A stretch of DNA of 64,000 bases from Scalesia atractyloides (lineage: Eukaryota; Streptophyta; Magnoliopsida; Asterales; Asteraceae): contig CAMTDV010000013.1 in NCBI GenBank assembly GCA_947069175.1, positions 30,259,857-30,323,856 of the forward strand. Direction: 5' to 3'. Below are positions 1 through 14,300 of the stretch, in pieces. The notes under the pieces are model-generated. The model was not told where the DNA came from and did not search any database. It was given only the letters and a program-made list of their open reading frames with translations. Each line of letters starts with the position of its first letter. Position 1 is the stretch's first letter. Position numbers and translations under genes: made by a program.

Positions 1-2373
1 GTGGAAATCCTGCACCATCCTTGTTCCCAACTAAACTCATGTTGTGGGGCTTGTGTTATGGTTAATTTCCAGAAGAGGTTCATAACCTCAATTACTTGCT
101 GCCTCAGAGGTCCCAAGTGACCTACAAAGGGTCGCAACCAACCAAGTGTTCAACCTTCAATGTTGAAACCTTGGTTCTCCAACTTAGATTCAACCACTTC
201 ACTTGTTACTTAGCAAATTATTTAGTCCATTCCCTAAGTTTCCAAACAACTTTCAATAAAACAAAGGGAACTAAGTACACCAAGTCTTCAACACTATCTA
301 TTTTTGAAATGCACTCATCTAGTTACTCACGTGGTTGTCTTGGTGAATGAGAAGATCTTATTTTGTTTATATTCTTGACCAACTGAAATCATCAATTAAA
401 TTGATGATTTTGTGCTTTGATGAATCCATATAATGAGGTTAAATGGATGGGATTCATCCTACCTCCTTGCAGGACCATTACATGGTACTCTATGCTACAT
501 AGATCGATTATACAAAGTAGATAGCTATAATACACATCCAAAACTAAATCATAACACCAACCGAACTCATGGTTGGAATTTATGCATTATGGTGAACATT
601 ATCTTGGATTAAGATTCCTCGTACTTAGACTTCCAATGGGCGAGATAGTGCCCATGAAAAACACATAATCATGGTTTCAAATTTGGGTATTTTAACATGA
701 TAACTTTTGTGTAATTTCATACTAAGTTACAATTCCTCCTACGAATTCCTAATTCAATCCACCATACTTACACGCCTTTTTTATCCTTTAAGGCTAACTC
801 GGAGTTCCCAAACTCTCAAACACACAAACTCACTGATGTGGAAGTTCCACGCGAACCGTGAGTATACATGAGCCATTTTTATACACTTTGGGTGTAATAT
901 ATTTAAATTATCAGACTCATACTTACACAATCAATCACACGATTCAGTTAAGCAATCCATTTACACATGATAATGTGTTATGCTTTAGGATATTTACATT
1001 CTAGAAGCCAATATTGCACATATTTTGTCATTATTTTTATGAGCCAACCTTAACATGTATATGTTATAGGAGTAGCACACTTCCCTTCGGAACGGTCTAT
1101 GAAAAGTTATTCAATCAAACAATCTTGTTCTACTTCCGTGACAAGATTACGCTATGTGGACACAATTGGTTTGACATCTATTTGTTGCATGCTAGTGTAT
1201 GTATCTTATACCTTAGTATACATTTTATGCCATTTTTGGATTGAGTCAAATTTCTATACATATGCTAGTAGACAAACTAGTATGCTCACCAATGCTTTAT
1301 GTGTTGACCGTTAGTCTAATTAATATTGTATAAAATTGATGATGAAACGTTTCAAGAAATCTATTAGGATTGACTTAGAAACACACTATTTAAATTTATG
1401 TATTTCCTTGTCATGTTGTATTTCCAATTATTGTTTTTCTCACTTTGAGACAATGTACTACTTTTAGCTATCAATGAAATTTGAATTATTAAATTATTGT
1501 CATCTATAGCAAGTTATGATGTTTTGTTTGAGTAATCTAGTTCGTCTCACTCCGATGTTTACGCCATCTGTTGGGGTGTTACAGTTTAGGAGTTAGTTTT
1601 AATGAATCAAACGTAGTCTTGTATAAAATGAACGTAGTAAACTTGGTTTAACATCATTATCTCAGATCACCAAAAGGAACAAAGCAAAACATATGGGGTA
1701 GTGCTATTACACTACGACGACAGTAAGACAAGTGTGACACCAATGGCAAAACAAGATAAATCCTAATCGATATCATACGACTTACACGATTAACGAAACG
1801 ATACTGATCATGCATCAAATGATTCCAAGGGCACGTTACAGTTAACATATGAATAATAATAGGTAACAGACTGGTATTGGAGCCTTAGTGTATAGAAAAC
1901 AGGTTGAACGGAAGGATTTCCGGTTAACAATGTATTAACAGTTAAACACGAACATGTGTGCCATAAATGAGTCCAAGGGCATAGAATTATGTAGACACAA
2001 TCTAGAGACTATAACATAGGGTTATTGATGCCTTGTCAGTTAGTAAACACATTAAACGAAGTAGTTGCCGGTTAACGAAACGTGTTCGGTTTTAACGCGC
2101 ACCGTAGTAACCAAACATGCATTGTACCATCATTCAAGACTAAAAACACATATAAAACATTAATATAATGTATTTTAAGTAAAAAAGTTAAAGCGTTCGG
2201 GTTTTCGTTAAAGCTGGGTTCGTATTTTAAAAACACAAAAAACAACATGAAAACGCGTTATTTCGTGATCGTTTACAGAACTGGTGGAGCGTTTAAGACA
2301 TGATAACGAACCTAATCCTAATATATCAGATCATACTTATCATAATGTCACAATTTTCAAATTTTGACTAGTC
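1..2373. other. Intergenic DNA, no gene recognised
   Basis: I see no convincing coding region. The short open frames have no recognisable domain. The segment around 1550-1585 ends in GGGGTGTTACAG, which resembles the terminal bases of a gypsy LTR, but I find no primer-binding site after it and no matching start, so this is only a hint of an old LTR end. Confidence 0.4.
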
Positions 2374-2378
2374 AAAAG

Positions 2379-5300
2379 TGTGATATCCCGGGTTTTTCGG
2401 ATAAATTATACGTGACACTTGTCGAATAATATGCGTGCTAAGTGTTAAACGTGAATGAATACGTGATGAGTGTTTATGTGATTGTTTAGTTATTATTGTA
2501 AATATGCACACAACCGAACCCTTTGGGAAACTAGGAAACTTGGAACCCAAGTCTTCGGCCAAAAGAGAACGAAATCAAGTTCAAACCAAACTAACTTTCT
2601 TAAGTCTCTCGGTCACAAACACTAACCAAAACCGAATAGCATGCGACTTTAATCCCTCGGCCGCAAGACCCAAACCCAAACCGTAACCCTATCCCTTGAC
2701 CGCGAAACCGAACCAACCATCCTAGTTCCTCGGCCACAATACTTATCCCAAATTGAAATCTTTATCTCTTGCGCCTATATCTACAAACTTGTGCATGTTT
2801 CCTTCTAAAACACAAACTCTAAACCACCCTCCTCTTGCTCCATAAATCGCGACGGCTTCTCTTTCTCTTCTTTCGGTCGCAGCAAACATCAGCCGAAGCC
2901 ATCATCATCTCGGTCGCTAACAGCCTTTGTTCACCTTCATAAAGTCGCGAGTTCAGTTCTTGTTCACCTCTAGTCGATCAACAAAACAGCCCACTTTATC
3001 AACGTCCTCTCGGTCACGTTCTAGTTGGATCAGCCGAGTTGTTTTTGTCCAAATCTCGGGTTGTTTACCTAGTTATTCAAGGTTAGATTTATCCTTGATT
3101 TCGAGATCATGTTCGGTTAAATATATGTTCGAATGATATTGATTAGTTTGTGTCGGGTCTTATGAGTTGGATAAGTAATAGGCTGTTTTGATCATGTGCT
3201 TGTGATTAATTGTTTGCGGAAATCCTAAGTGCTTGAATGAATTGATTGTATTGTCTTCGGACTATATGTGCTTACAAGTAGCCTGCTGAATTGACCGTAT
3301 ATATATACGCATGATTTTGTTCGGATATTAGATGTACTAGATGTGATCGGCTGAATTAATCAATGTTGATATGCATGTATACTTGTTTGCGGATCTCATG
3401 AGGATTCAAGTGTGTTTTGTTATATTAACTAGAAGTTATTAAGTAGGGTTGCATGGATAGATTATTAGTATTAATCTAGGATTAAAAATCGAATCTTGAT
3501 CGCCTTGGCTAGTCACATGAACGAGTTATACGAACTTATTATAAGGAGATGCAGAAAACAGCATGCTGAGTGAAAGTTTCAGCCGACTTTATCAGGCTGT
3601 AACTTGGTCGTTAGTTGTCGAAAAACGGATTTTCTGAGGTCTAAAACGTAGAGATTTGAATAAGGAATCCAATGGCGCTGGATTCATAATTTTCTGAAAT
3701 CGTTTGATATTTTTAAAGGGTTTAAACAAGTTCGGTAGGTAAAGCTGTTAAAATTCTGGAATTTTGTTGGTTGTTTATCAAGCTAGATTTTAAAATCAGT
3801 AGAGAGTTGAGTCATGATTTTTGTACAGAAACTAGGTATAGAAATTTCCGGGCAACTCCAACTGGAATTTTGTTAATCGGACGATCAGTGATTTTTAAAT
3901 AAATTCTTCCGTGGACTGCAGTCAGAAAGCGGTAAATCTGACTGCAGCTTAGTGAATTAATATTTATGGTTAATTGGTGAAGATTTAGGACTTGAGAAAA
4001 TTATATAAATTTCTATGGTATAAGTGTCACCTACTGTAAAAATATGGGAATTTTTAGAATGCTGGAACTATTTTATAAAAATCCTAGAAAACAGCTGAAT
4101 AACTGAGTATTAAGCAGAAAGTTGTTAACTTGTGATTTTATGCATTAAAGTGTTGCATGGATTTGGAATGTGTTCATGATAAGTTGTTTGATTACTATGA
4201 TCATATGAGAATACTTGCATGCATGTTTGAAGTGTTAGTTATGTTGTTTGTGTGTATCACTTTGTGAGTAAATTACGTGTGGAATTTGTATTGGTGTGAT
4301 TACACACTGACATGGAATTAATTGGTTTGTTAGGACGCAACTAGCGGTCCCATCACTTATAATATCTTTGCCACACTAACCGAGCTAATAAAGGTGAGTT
4401 CACGGCCCCTAACTTTATACGGTTTTAAACAACAGGGGGAGAAACATGTATACATTCTTAAACTCAAACTCTTTACGTTATACGAATGTAACGTCATATA
4501 ACTATGCGGTAACTAAGTTAATGTTAATGTAATGTTATGGTCACTATGCAGCTTTATCACTTAAGTCCTCGACAATCTCCTCGGATCGTTAAATTTGGGT
4601 TAAGTAGCGGGGGAATTATAAGTAGTACTACTGGGTCTGACGAGCCCCATCCGAGCTAGTCGCGCTAGCTGACCGGGTTTGGTCAACGGGTGTATGATTG
4701 GCCTAACATCGCCATGGTCATGTGATAGGCCTGGCAAAACGGAGGCACAAATGTCAGCTTCGATCGCGAACACTTAGTGACATGACTTTAGGCTAGCTAC
4801 CTATATACATTAATATTGAACTTAATTACGGAACAACTTAATATTCCGGGTTTGGAATATTGGAACATCAACGTATTATCCCGGGTTGGGGATAATGGAA
4901 ACACAACTTAATATTCCGGTTTGGGAATATTGGAAGCAACAACTTATTATTCCGGGTTTGGAATAATGCAACTGATATGTTATCCCGGGTTGGGGATAAC
5001 GGAGTAACAAACTAAAACCGAACAACAAATTTATGAAAACCTGTGAACTCACTCATCTTTAATGTTGACACTTGTTTCTTTACATGTTTCTCAGGACGCT
5101 AGGAGCTCTAGGTGCACGCACACGCATTGAACAAGACATCATTATAGAGTCTCATTTATTAATACTGTTTTGGGATTTTACCTTTGTTTTGGCGTTTGTG
5201 TTGGCGCCGCATCACTACTTATTGATGCTTTCGCTCAAACTTTAAAAACCGATACTCATGCTAAATATTGGTAATCTAAAATTTACAACAAATGATTTTG

Positions 5301-5413
5301 GAAAACGTATTATCAAATCATATAGAGTCGTTCGACGTACTAGTGTCTTAGATTCTGGTTTGTTCACACGTCTCGCTGTAGAACTCCGCAAGTGGAAAAT
5401 TGAGGGTGTGACA
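2379..5413 (+). mobile_element. Solo gypsy-type LTR, 3.0 kb, with 5-bp TSD
   Basis: The segment begins TGTGATATCC and ends GGGTGTGACA, the TG...CA ends usual for plant LTRs. The five bases AAAAG lie immediately before it (2374-2378) and again immediately after it (5414-5418), the size of duplication made by retroviral-type integrases. No gag or pol lies on either side, so this is a solo LTR left by recombination between two LTRs. Its length and ends resemble the Tekay-type LTRs elsewhere in the window. Short open frames inside it show no protein family and are not called as genes. Confidence 0.8.
4840..5000 (+). repeat. Array of five covarying 8-bp hairpins inside the solo LTR
   Basis: Five perfect 8-bp stems with 6-base loops follow one another. 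Arms are at 4840-4847/4854-4861, 4875-4882/4889-4896, 4910-4917/4924-4931, 4946-4953/4960-4967 and 4979-4986/4993-5000. The left arms are AATATTCC, ATTATCCC, AATATTCC, ATTATTCC and GTTATCCC, and each right arm is the exact complement. Loops are GGGTTT, GGGTTG, GGTTTG, GGGTTT and GGGTTG. Differences between copies occur as paired changes, so pairing is kept while sequence is not. Confidence 0.85.
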
Positions 5414-5418
5414 AAAAG

Positions 5419-7640
5419 GGTCTAGAAACCGCTTGAGATTGGCCCTTAAGGGCATTCTTTTTCTCATTTTGTTCATTTCCTAGCAAGGTTATAACATTCA
5501 CTAAGCCTTAACTTCTGATCCTACAATTTCCTAGCAAAACCAAGCCAAGGATTAAGGTATAATAGTGTTTATGATGTTATTTTTATGCGTTTTTCATATT
5601 AAAACATGATTTAAACAAAAAGAAATTATGTTTGATCCGTAAACTTTGGTTCTTGTGGACTTGAGGGCTGTTTATACTCATAACATATGTAATAAGATAC
5701 ATGGTGTTTGTTGGTGGAAAAATTTGGTTTACGGATAAAAAACTTGGATTTTCGACAAGAAAAGTGCATAACAAACTCTAAACGAAAAAGACATGTAACA
5801 AGGCTTGATTGATGATGTTGGATGCATATTTGTGTTTTACATGATGTGTAGTTATTATACCTAGCTTAGTTCTCTGGAAGTATATAAATTGCCCAAAGAA
5901 TCTTCAATGTATAATACCGAAAACCGAATTTAGTGCCTGTAAAATTTAGTTTTAGCATAACTTTTTACGTGGGTATGTTAGACCTTGAAAATTTACAAGC
6001 TGATCATATATAATGAAAATAAGGTCTTTACAACATTTTGGAATTTTTTAGTGTTTTTAAGAATATTTGGTGAATTTATTGGTGTTTAACAGCGTTAATT
6101 AAGGAAATATCAAACGGATTCGATAAATCACCAAATTTTGCAGAGAGGCTGTTTATGGAACGAGAATTAAAAATCGTGAATTGTCGAACTTTCGATAAGC
6201 GAAAACACTGTTTAGAAAATTCCTTGAAGCTGAAAATTTTATTGGAAGTTTCTTGGCATACAGGGACACTTCAATAAAAATTTGAGAACTTTTGGAAGTC
6301 ACATGTTGGTAATCGCCAATTTATCGGTTAAACGTCATTTAAAAACGGAATTATTAAATATATTAAATGAGTTAAATAAATTCTAAAAATACTTTTTCTG
6401 GATTATATATATTATTAAAGTTTTATATAAAATTCTTCATAATTTTTTAAAATTTGAAATTATAACTTTGGAACTTGTGCATTAAAATTTATTATCTTAA
6501 TGAAAATCGGCAATATATTCGTTTAACGAACCTGCCGGTGCTCGTGAAATGATCGATGGTTTAATTGGCAATAATTGGAAAATCATGGTAATTTTGAGTT
6601 GTTGTAGGGTAAATTGGGTAATTGGGGTGAATTACACGCGTGTTTGCCGAGAAAGCAAAACCGAAACGTGATTTAAACAAACTAGACACCGGTAAAGCCC
6701 GAACCTTCTTTATAAAACAAATCATTTTATATCAGTTAACAAGTTGGAACGTTATATATGATCATGCTATTTCCTGAACCTCTAAAACGAATAACTATGA
6801 CTGTCATGCAAAATGGTGCGTGGAAGCCTAACGTGTATTTGACACTAAGACAATATCCATCGCCATACTTTTAGGCTATTGGCCCATTCTCGGATAAATA
6901 TTCCCATACAAGCTTGGTATATATTGATTACCGATTCGAACACTGTTTCTGGTAATTAACCGAACATTAACTGATACTTAGGATTGGACTAGGATTACAT
7001 ACGAGCATACTGTACGTTGCATACTCGAACTACTATTAGGTGAGTTTCATTGCCCTTTTCTCTAATTGTTTTATTTGGGGTGAAAAACATTTTTACGTAC
7101 ATGCATACTTGCATATGAGAACGTGAGTTGATGTGAATTATCTGAGTTGCAATAATACATGGAAAGTCCTCACAAACAAAGTGATCAACTATAAGCTAGT
7201 GGATGTGTGAATAGTACTATTGGTCTGACAAATCCAATTAACCTAGCACGGAAGCCATGGGTTTTACTGCAATTGCATATGTCCATACATATACTTTGAA
7301 CACGCTATGTGATGTTAGACATAGCTAATTGGAGCAGGAACGTAAAGACGTGTTTTATGTGGGCCACAAAATTATAAATGAACAATCAAGATTTCACTTG
7401 TCGACTTAACATAACTATATCACATGTGAAAAAAGTTTTATTCAAACTTACTTTTCAAAACAAACAAAAACCATGTTAATTAAGAATTGAGTTGTTTTTC
7501 TAAGGCTGAGTTCATATATTAAATATCAATTGCATGATTAAACATGATTTTGTCGTATTTTTTTACAAGATTTAAACCATTAAAATATGATTTTTTTTTT
7601 CTAACTTGACCAAGCCTTTGAGTCATCCCTGACACATCAC
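5419..7640 (+). mobile_element. Degraded LTR-like relic upstream of the phosphatase gene
   Basis: No gene is seen. Several short blocks echo the solo LTR in the same order: GGTGAGTT followed by a C-rich patch near 7040 (compare 4392), and a TAGTACTATTGGTCTGACAA block near 7212 (compare 4623). This suggests a much older LTR of a related family lying directly upstream of the phosphatase gene. The ends and a TSD cannot be defined. Confidence 0.4.
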
Positions 7641-7736
7641 ACTCCTTTTTAAAATCTTTTCTTTTTAACAAAACAACACAGTCGTCTGTTAATCACAGCA
7701 TCCAACACCTTCACAATTTCGCAAATCAGCAACCAA

Positions 7737-8307
7737 ATGTTAACCCAACCGGATTCCCCTAAACCTTCACTGCCACCACCACCACCAGAATCCACTGAAC
7801 TCACCACCACCGAACCACCGTCGTCAACCACCACCACCTCCGCGTCCGTCTCCGCCGCCACCTCCTCCGACGAAACCGGAAACCCCTCTTCCTCACCCGA
7901 TCCGTCACAAAAACCGTCCTCAGATCCCTATCACATGGCCTTCCGGCGGCATTCTAACCCTAGATTGGGTAATAAACCTCATGTCAACGTTCGACTGGTC
8001 CTCTCGCAACCTCCGGCCGTCGGAGCTTCCGACGGTGCTGCCGGTGGAAGCGTTCGACGGTTTAATACTGACTGCGTCGAAGATTTTGCATAAGGAACCG
8101 AATTGTGTGCCAATTGAGCCTGATAAGGATGTGGTGGGAGCTAGTGTGGTGGTTGTTGGTGATGTGCATGGGCAGCTCCATGATGTGTTGTTTTTGTTGA
8201 AGGATTCTGGATTTCCGTGTGAGAATAGGTTTTATGTGTTTAATGGTGATTATGTTGATAGAGGAGCTTGGGGACTTGAGACATTTCTTCTGTTACTGGC
8301 TTGGAAA
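7737..8307 (+). CDS. PP7: PP7 exon 1
   Basis: The exon holds the N-terminal Pro/Ser/Thr-rich stretch in one frame (7737 to about 7928), then the conserved LDWVINLMSTFDWSSRN block and GDVHG and GDYVDRG motifs in the next frame. It ends at TGGAAA before the donor GTGAGT (8308). The conserved frame meets a stop at 7741-7743 and has no ATG before 7981, which is why a frameshift or a downstream start must be assumed. Confidence 0.8.
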
Positions 8308-11300
8308 GTGAGTGCTTAAATTTAAGTTTTATCTGTTTATGGTTAATTTTGTTATAATTTGGATGTATGTGTTGTTGTTATGATCTGTTGATAGAATTAG
8401 ATGTGCAGAAACAGCAAAATTTAGAATTTGTTACTAGTTAGAAAGAAAGTCTTGAAATTCTAGGGTTTGGAGAGGGACAAGAACTCTAAACTGAACGACC
8501 GGGTAAATTTAATGGCAAAAGGCCATCCACGCCTGCGAATGCAGACGGCGCTCGTTACCCAGCCCGCTACCATTTTAGAGGAAACCCACCGCCCGAAGGC
8601 CCATTGAGCCTCAACCTGTTGCGTTTTTGCTTGGGTGAGACTAGAATTCATGACCTTCACTTTGGAAGCTCATGGGACTGCCAATGCACCACAAGGTCAT
8701 TGGCGGATTTAGATTATCTAACAATAGGTTATGCTTTATGAGTAAGTATGACAAACAGTTTAGTTGTTTTAGTGGAAGTCTTTTGTGTAACATCGTCTAG
8801 TTAGTGTAATAAACCGTTAATTACTAATTAGTAATGTGTCTCCTTTTAGAGGACATATTTAAAAAAAAAATGTTTAGTTGGTTTAATGACAACATGGTAT
8901 TCTGTTACTGGCTTGGAAAGTAAGTATCTGTATCTATTCATGGTTAAATTTTGTTTTGTTTTGTTAATTTTGTTAAAATTTGGATGCTGTGTGTTATAAT
9001 AACGATCTGTTGACAGAATTAGATGTGGAGAGTTTAGAATTTGTTCCAGATGAGGATAAATAAGAGAGGGAACACTGAACAGAAAGTCTTGAAATTCTAG
9101 GGTTTGGAGAGAAACAAGAACTCTAAAATGAGATACAGATAGTAATTTGGATTCAGATCACATATCTAAGTATCTAACAATATGTTATGCTTTATGAGTA
9201 TGTTTGACAAACAACTTAGTTGATTTAATGGAACTGTAAGTGCATTGTGTACTTTGTTTAGTTAGTTTAATAAGTTGGTACTTAGTAACGTGTCTCCTTG
9301 TAGAGTACATTTTTAAGAGTATACAAGGATGTTGCTGTTAGTATCTAATGTTTAATTTTATAGTTAGAAGGTGGGGGATGATAAAAGTTGGCTGTTAAAC
9401 CCTTACCTGTCTTGAATGTGTTCATTTTGTTTATTTTGATCACTGAAGTTTTCTCATTCTGATACGGAAGTGAGTGATTCTATCTGTTTATGGTTAATTT
9501 TGTTTTGGTTTTTGACTTTGTAGATAGAGTTTTTAATTTGTGGGGAATGTTTTGTTAATTTTATTAAAGTGTGGATGCTATGTGTTGTCATTATGATCTG
9601 TTGTAGAATCAATGTGCAGAACTTAGAATATGTCCCAGATGAGAAACAAATAAGAGAGGGAACAAAAAAATCTTGAAATTCTAGGTTTGCAGAGATAAGA
9701 ACTGAAAACTGAGTTATAGATAATAATTTGAATTTAGATCACATAACTAACAATATGTTATGCTTTATAAGTATGCATGATGTATGAAAGACTTGGTTGA
9801 TTTAATGGAAGCCTCTTGTGTAACTTCATATCGTTACTGTAATAATTGGTAACTAGTAACGCGTCACCTTTTATAGGTCATCTTTAACAATATATAAGCA
9901 TGGTGTTGTTAGTATCTAATGTTTAATTTTATAGTTAGAAGGTGGAGATAACAAAAGATGGCTGTTAAACCCTTTTCTGTCTTAAGAAAGTGTGTTCATT
10001 TTGTTTATTTTGATCACCGAGGTTGAGTTTCTATTCTGATATGGAAGTGAGTGGTTCTATCTGTTTATGGTTAGTTTTGTTTTGGTTTTCGTAGATAGAG
10101 TTTTAATTTGTGTGGATTGTTTTGTCAATTTTGTTCAAGTTTGGATGTCGTGTGCTGTCATTATGATATTAGTTGATTTAATGAAAGTCTCTTGTGTAAC
10201 TTGTTTAGTTAGTCTAATAAACCGGTAATTAGTGACGTGTCTCCTTTTAGAGGACATATTTTTCTAAAATTTAAACATGGTGTTGTTGGTACTTAGTAAT
10301 GCCTTATATGTTCATGCTCAATGTTAATCCTGTAGTTAAAAGGCGGGATACATAAAAAGATGACTGTTAAACCCTTTTCTGTGCCAAGAAAGTGTGTTCA
10401 TTTTGTTTAATTTGATCACCGAGGCTGAGGTTCTCATTCTGATAACCACGTGTTTTCTAGGTGTTTATGCCACACAGAGTTTTCCTCCTTCGCGGGAATC
10501 ACGAATCTAAATACTGTACCTCAGTTTACGGATTTGAAAAGGAAGTTTTAGCCAAATATGGCGATAATAATAAAGGAAAACATGTCTATCGTAAGTGTTT
10601 GGGGTGTTTCGAAGGACTTCCTCTTGCTTCAATAATAGCAGGGCGTGTGTATACAGCACACGGGGGGGTTTTTCGTAATATACCAGCTACCCCATCAAAA
10701 CGGGCTAAAGGAAAAAAGAACCGTAAAGTTATACTGAGCGCAGAGTCGGTTCCGTTATCTCTTGGTTCTCTAGAGGAATTATGTAAAGCTAGACGAACTG
10801 TACTTAACCCTCCATGGGAAGGCCCAAATTTGATCCCCGGAGATGTTTTATGGTCCGACCCGTCTATGAAACCAGGCCTTTCTCCAAATAATGAAAGAGG
10901 TATTGGCCTTTTGTGGGGTCCAGATTGCACCGAAGACTTCCTAAAGAAATTCGGGCTTAAGGTGATGCTATAAATATGTTCTTCATTTTTACGCCATTTA
11001 TAGGTAACCGTGAACCCATTTAGCTAAACGGGTCGGGTTCGGGTCAACCCGGTCGGGTTGGTGGGTTGACCCTTTTAACCCATTTATTTTATATTATATT
11101 ATATTTTTTTACAATATGTTTTATGTCATAAAGTAAATTGGGTGTGTATTTTATGCCATAATTATATCTTAAAAAGAGAAATTGACATATGATTTTATAT
11201 TATAAATGTAATTATATTATACATTTGTGTTTTTGTAGTAAATTTTATTTTTAATATATTAATTTACGGGAAAAATTTAAAAGTAAAAAAATTGGGGTTG

Positions 11301-14300
11301 AACGGGTCGTGTTCGGGTCAACCCGCAAATATTAAGGTCGTGTTCTAGTTCACATGTATGACACGATTTTTGGGTTCGGGTAGGCTTGACCCCACCAACC
11401 CGCGAACACGACCCATTTAGCGCCCCTAAATCATCATCATTATTGCAGTTAATTATTAGGTCTCATGAAGGTCCCGATGCAAGGGAAAAGCGGCCCGGTC
11501 TTGGAGCAATGGATGAAGGGTACACGATAGATCATGTGGTACCATCGGGAAAACTGATTACAGTCTTCAGTGCTCCTGATTATCCACAGTTTCAGGTATG
11601 TTTCGGTTTCTGATTATAATTGCTCTACTTAATGCTGCACGTTATGTTTGTTATTGATGCTATACGTTATGTTTGATTGCTTGAAGTAGAATTATCATAT
11701 GCTCCAAGTTCTCTCATTTTTATATATGTGCACTAGTTGAGCCTATATTTATATGTTTCCTCTCATATGGTAAGCTAATAATTAGTCTGTTCATAAACTT
11801 ATATAATTATTTATTAAATTTTTCATGTATCTCATGCGATTTGAATACTCTAAACTATTTACTATACCATAATGGTATCTTGAATTTACATAACAGTCTG
11901 TTTATATACTTATATGATTATTTATTATATTTAAGGTAAACTTATATATTGATATGAGTTTGCTATAGTTAATTTAAGTTTAGTATCAGACGCTTCTCAT
12001 TGTTACTTGATGTTAAAAATAGATATTTACTATTTGCTATAATTTTCATACGTTAATATATATAATTTGCATATGCAGTCTAATAGTAGTTGTATGTATA
12101 CTGTTTCTTTTGTCCCAAAAATGCTGCGTTTAACTGGCTGATGGGTTGATAAATGTTTTTGAATATTGATTAGTTGTCTAAGATGCCTCATAAACAAAAT
12201 AAAAAAAATAGATTAGAATGGAGGGGAGTAAAAGCATATAGGAATTAGGTAAACATGATCTTGTAAATGTATAGAGTCAAACATAATTTGATTTGCTTTC
12301 AAATTTTCTTAATTTTTATTAATTTTTAAATCATATAAAAACAAGGCCATATCATTGATTAGCAATATAATTAGGTATAAAAGGATCATTCGTGATCCAA
12401 TTCTAATAACGGTGATTGATAATAAATGGTGATTGATTAAATAAGAAATAATCTGATTGATAGTTAAGGATAAAAGAATCATTTGTAATCTCACTTTGCT
12501 GATAACTAAGAACAAACTTTCTTTCATAAAAATATTTTACATTTGCACAATTTGAATCAGTTGATCGTCAATTCAAGGACATCCATCATAGCCTACATCT
12601 GAATAACATTTAAACTTCATACGCCCATCGTTCTTGTACACTAATCCTTTAATAGGAGCTCCTTTTATATGCTCTAGCTAGCTTTTGCAGACCTCAATAC
12701 GACTTCCCAATGAAGTTACAAGCTATGCAGTTAATATTGGTTATCGGTCCTCTACCAAATATCAGTTCCGATATTATCGGCTATATTGATTGTTTTTTGG
12801 ATGTCTTGGTTGATCTGGACTTGGAGGAAGATTTCATGGCTTACGATTAGATCACGTTTCAAATATTGGCACTTTTGAGTTTTGACTTTTGATATTACTA
12901 TTAATATTATATATGTTTTACATTTTATATGTGTATATATAAATTCTGCATGATATGGAAATTACCTATATGCCACTGTGATAACCTATATTTCAAATAT
13001 CGGCCCTTGACTGATATTTGTTTCTGGAGCGCTATAACTGCATAGGTTACAAGGAGAATTCAAGAACGGACTAACAAACTCAAAAGTGAGATATTTGACC
13101 AAGTTACTTAAAGATAGTTAAGGGGTTATTTGGCAACTTCTGAATGGCTAAGTGCTGAACCAGTTAGAGGTGTGAAGCATTAAGTGCTTAACCCTCTTTA
13201 AGAGCCAGTGTAATGCTAAACTGTTCATAGGCAAATGTCTGAACCATTAAGAGCTCCATTAAGAAGTAAACAAACAGCCCTTAAGTCTTTCAACCAACCT
13301 CCAATTTACAACTTGGTTTAAAAAGGCGCGCCAAGGCGCAAAGCGACCTCCGGCGCAGAGGGGAACGCCTTGTGTCAAGGCGAGGTATGTACAAGAAACA
13401 AGCGCCTATGTCGCTTTTTCTGATGAAATCAAAGGCGCAAAGCTCGCAATTCACGTACAAGACACGAAATCCAAGTTTTATGCTCTAAGATTGAGATGAA
13501 GATGAAGAGATGAAGCTTACCTACGATGATAATGGAGAAGCACGATGAAATGGAGCAGATCAACAAGAACAATGGAGGCTGGAGTAGAGATGATGCCATA
13601 TGAAGATGACGGCTGTGTTAGTTTCAAACGATTTTAACCTAATACCCTATTAATTAACACATTTCATCCCTAAGTTTTTTGTTTTTGCGATTCTAACCTA
13701 AAACTTTTATATTTACACATTCCATCCTCTATGTTTTTGTTTTTTCAGTTTTAACCTAAAACATTTTTTAATTTGTTTTTTTCTTATTTCATGAAGAGTT
13801 GTGTTTCTTTAATTGGTACGTATAGCTTCTTATGTTGTAAATATAGGTTATTTATAGATTAAAGAATATACATCTTTTAGTTATCTATATTTTTACTGTA
13901 AAAAGGTTAATATTATAGCAAGTATTATATGAAACTAATTTAAAAATGTTATATTAATACTATGCGCCTCGTGTACGAAAATCTCACCGCTTTTGCGTTT
14001 TGCGTCTCGGTTTTAGACCTCGTCGCTTTTGTGCGCTTCGCGCTTTTTAAAACCAAGATTTACAATCAGGATCCATCAAAGTGTTTGCTTTGCAGTCTAC
14101 TACTAGACCTACTTCTCAGGGATATTTAGGCACACTTCCGTTGAGATATTGAAATTTCATCTTTTGATCATGTAACTTCAATGCATAGAAAAGATTTAAA
14201 TATTGCTATATCGTTAGGTTGGAAATGTTTGAACAGGTGATCCTTTTGTTGAGTGTAGCGGCTGATTAGAAGAGGGGGGGGGGGGGGGGGGAGCCTACCT

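Noticed and set aside
7649..7861. Minus-strand Gly/Val-rich frame over PP7 exon 1
   Set aside because: It is the reverse of the Pro/Thr-rich coding stretch; there is no independent support.
10586..10930. Minus-strand frame of 114 codons over PP7 exon 2
   Set aside because: It is the shadow of the conserved phosphatase exon on the other strand.
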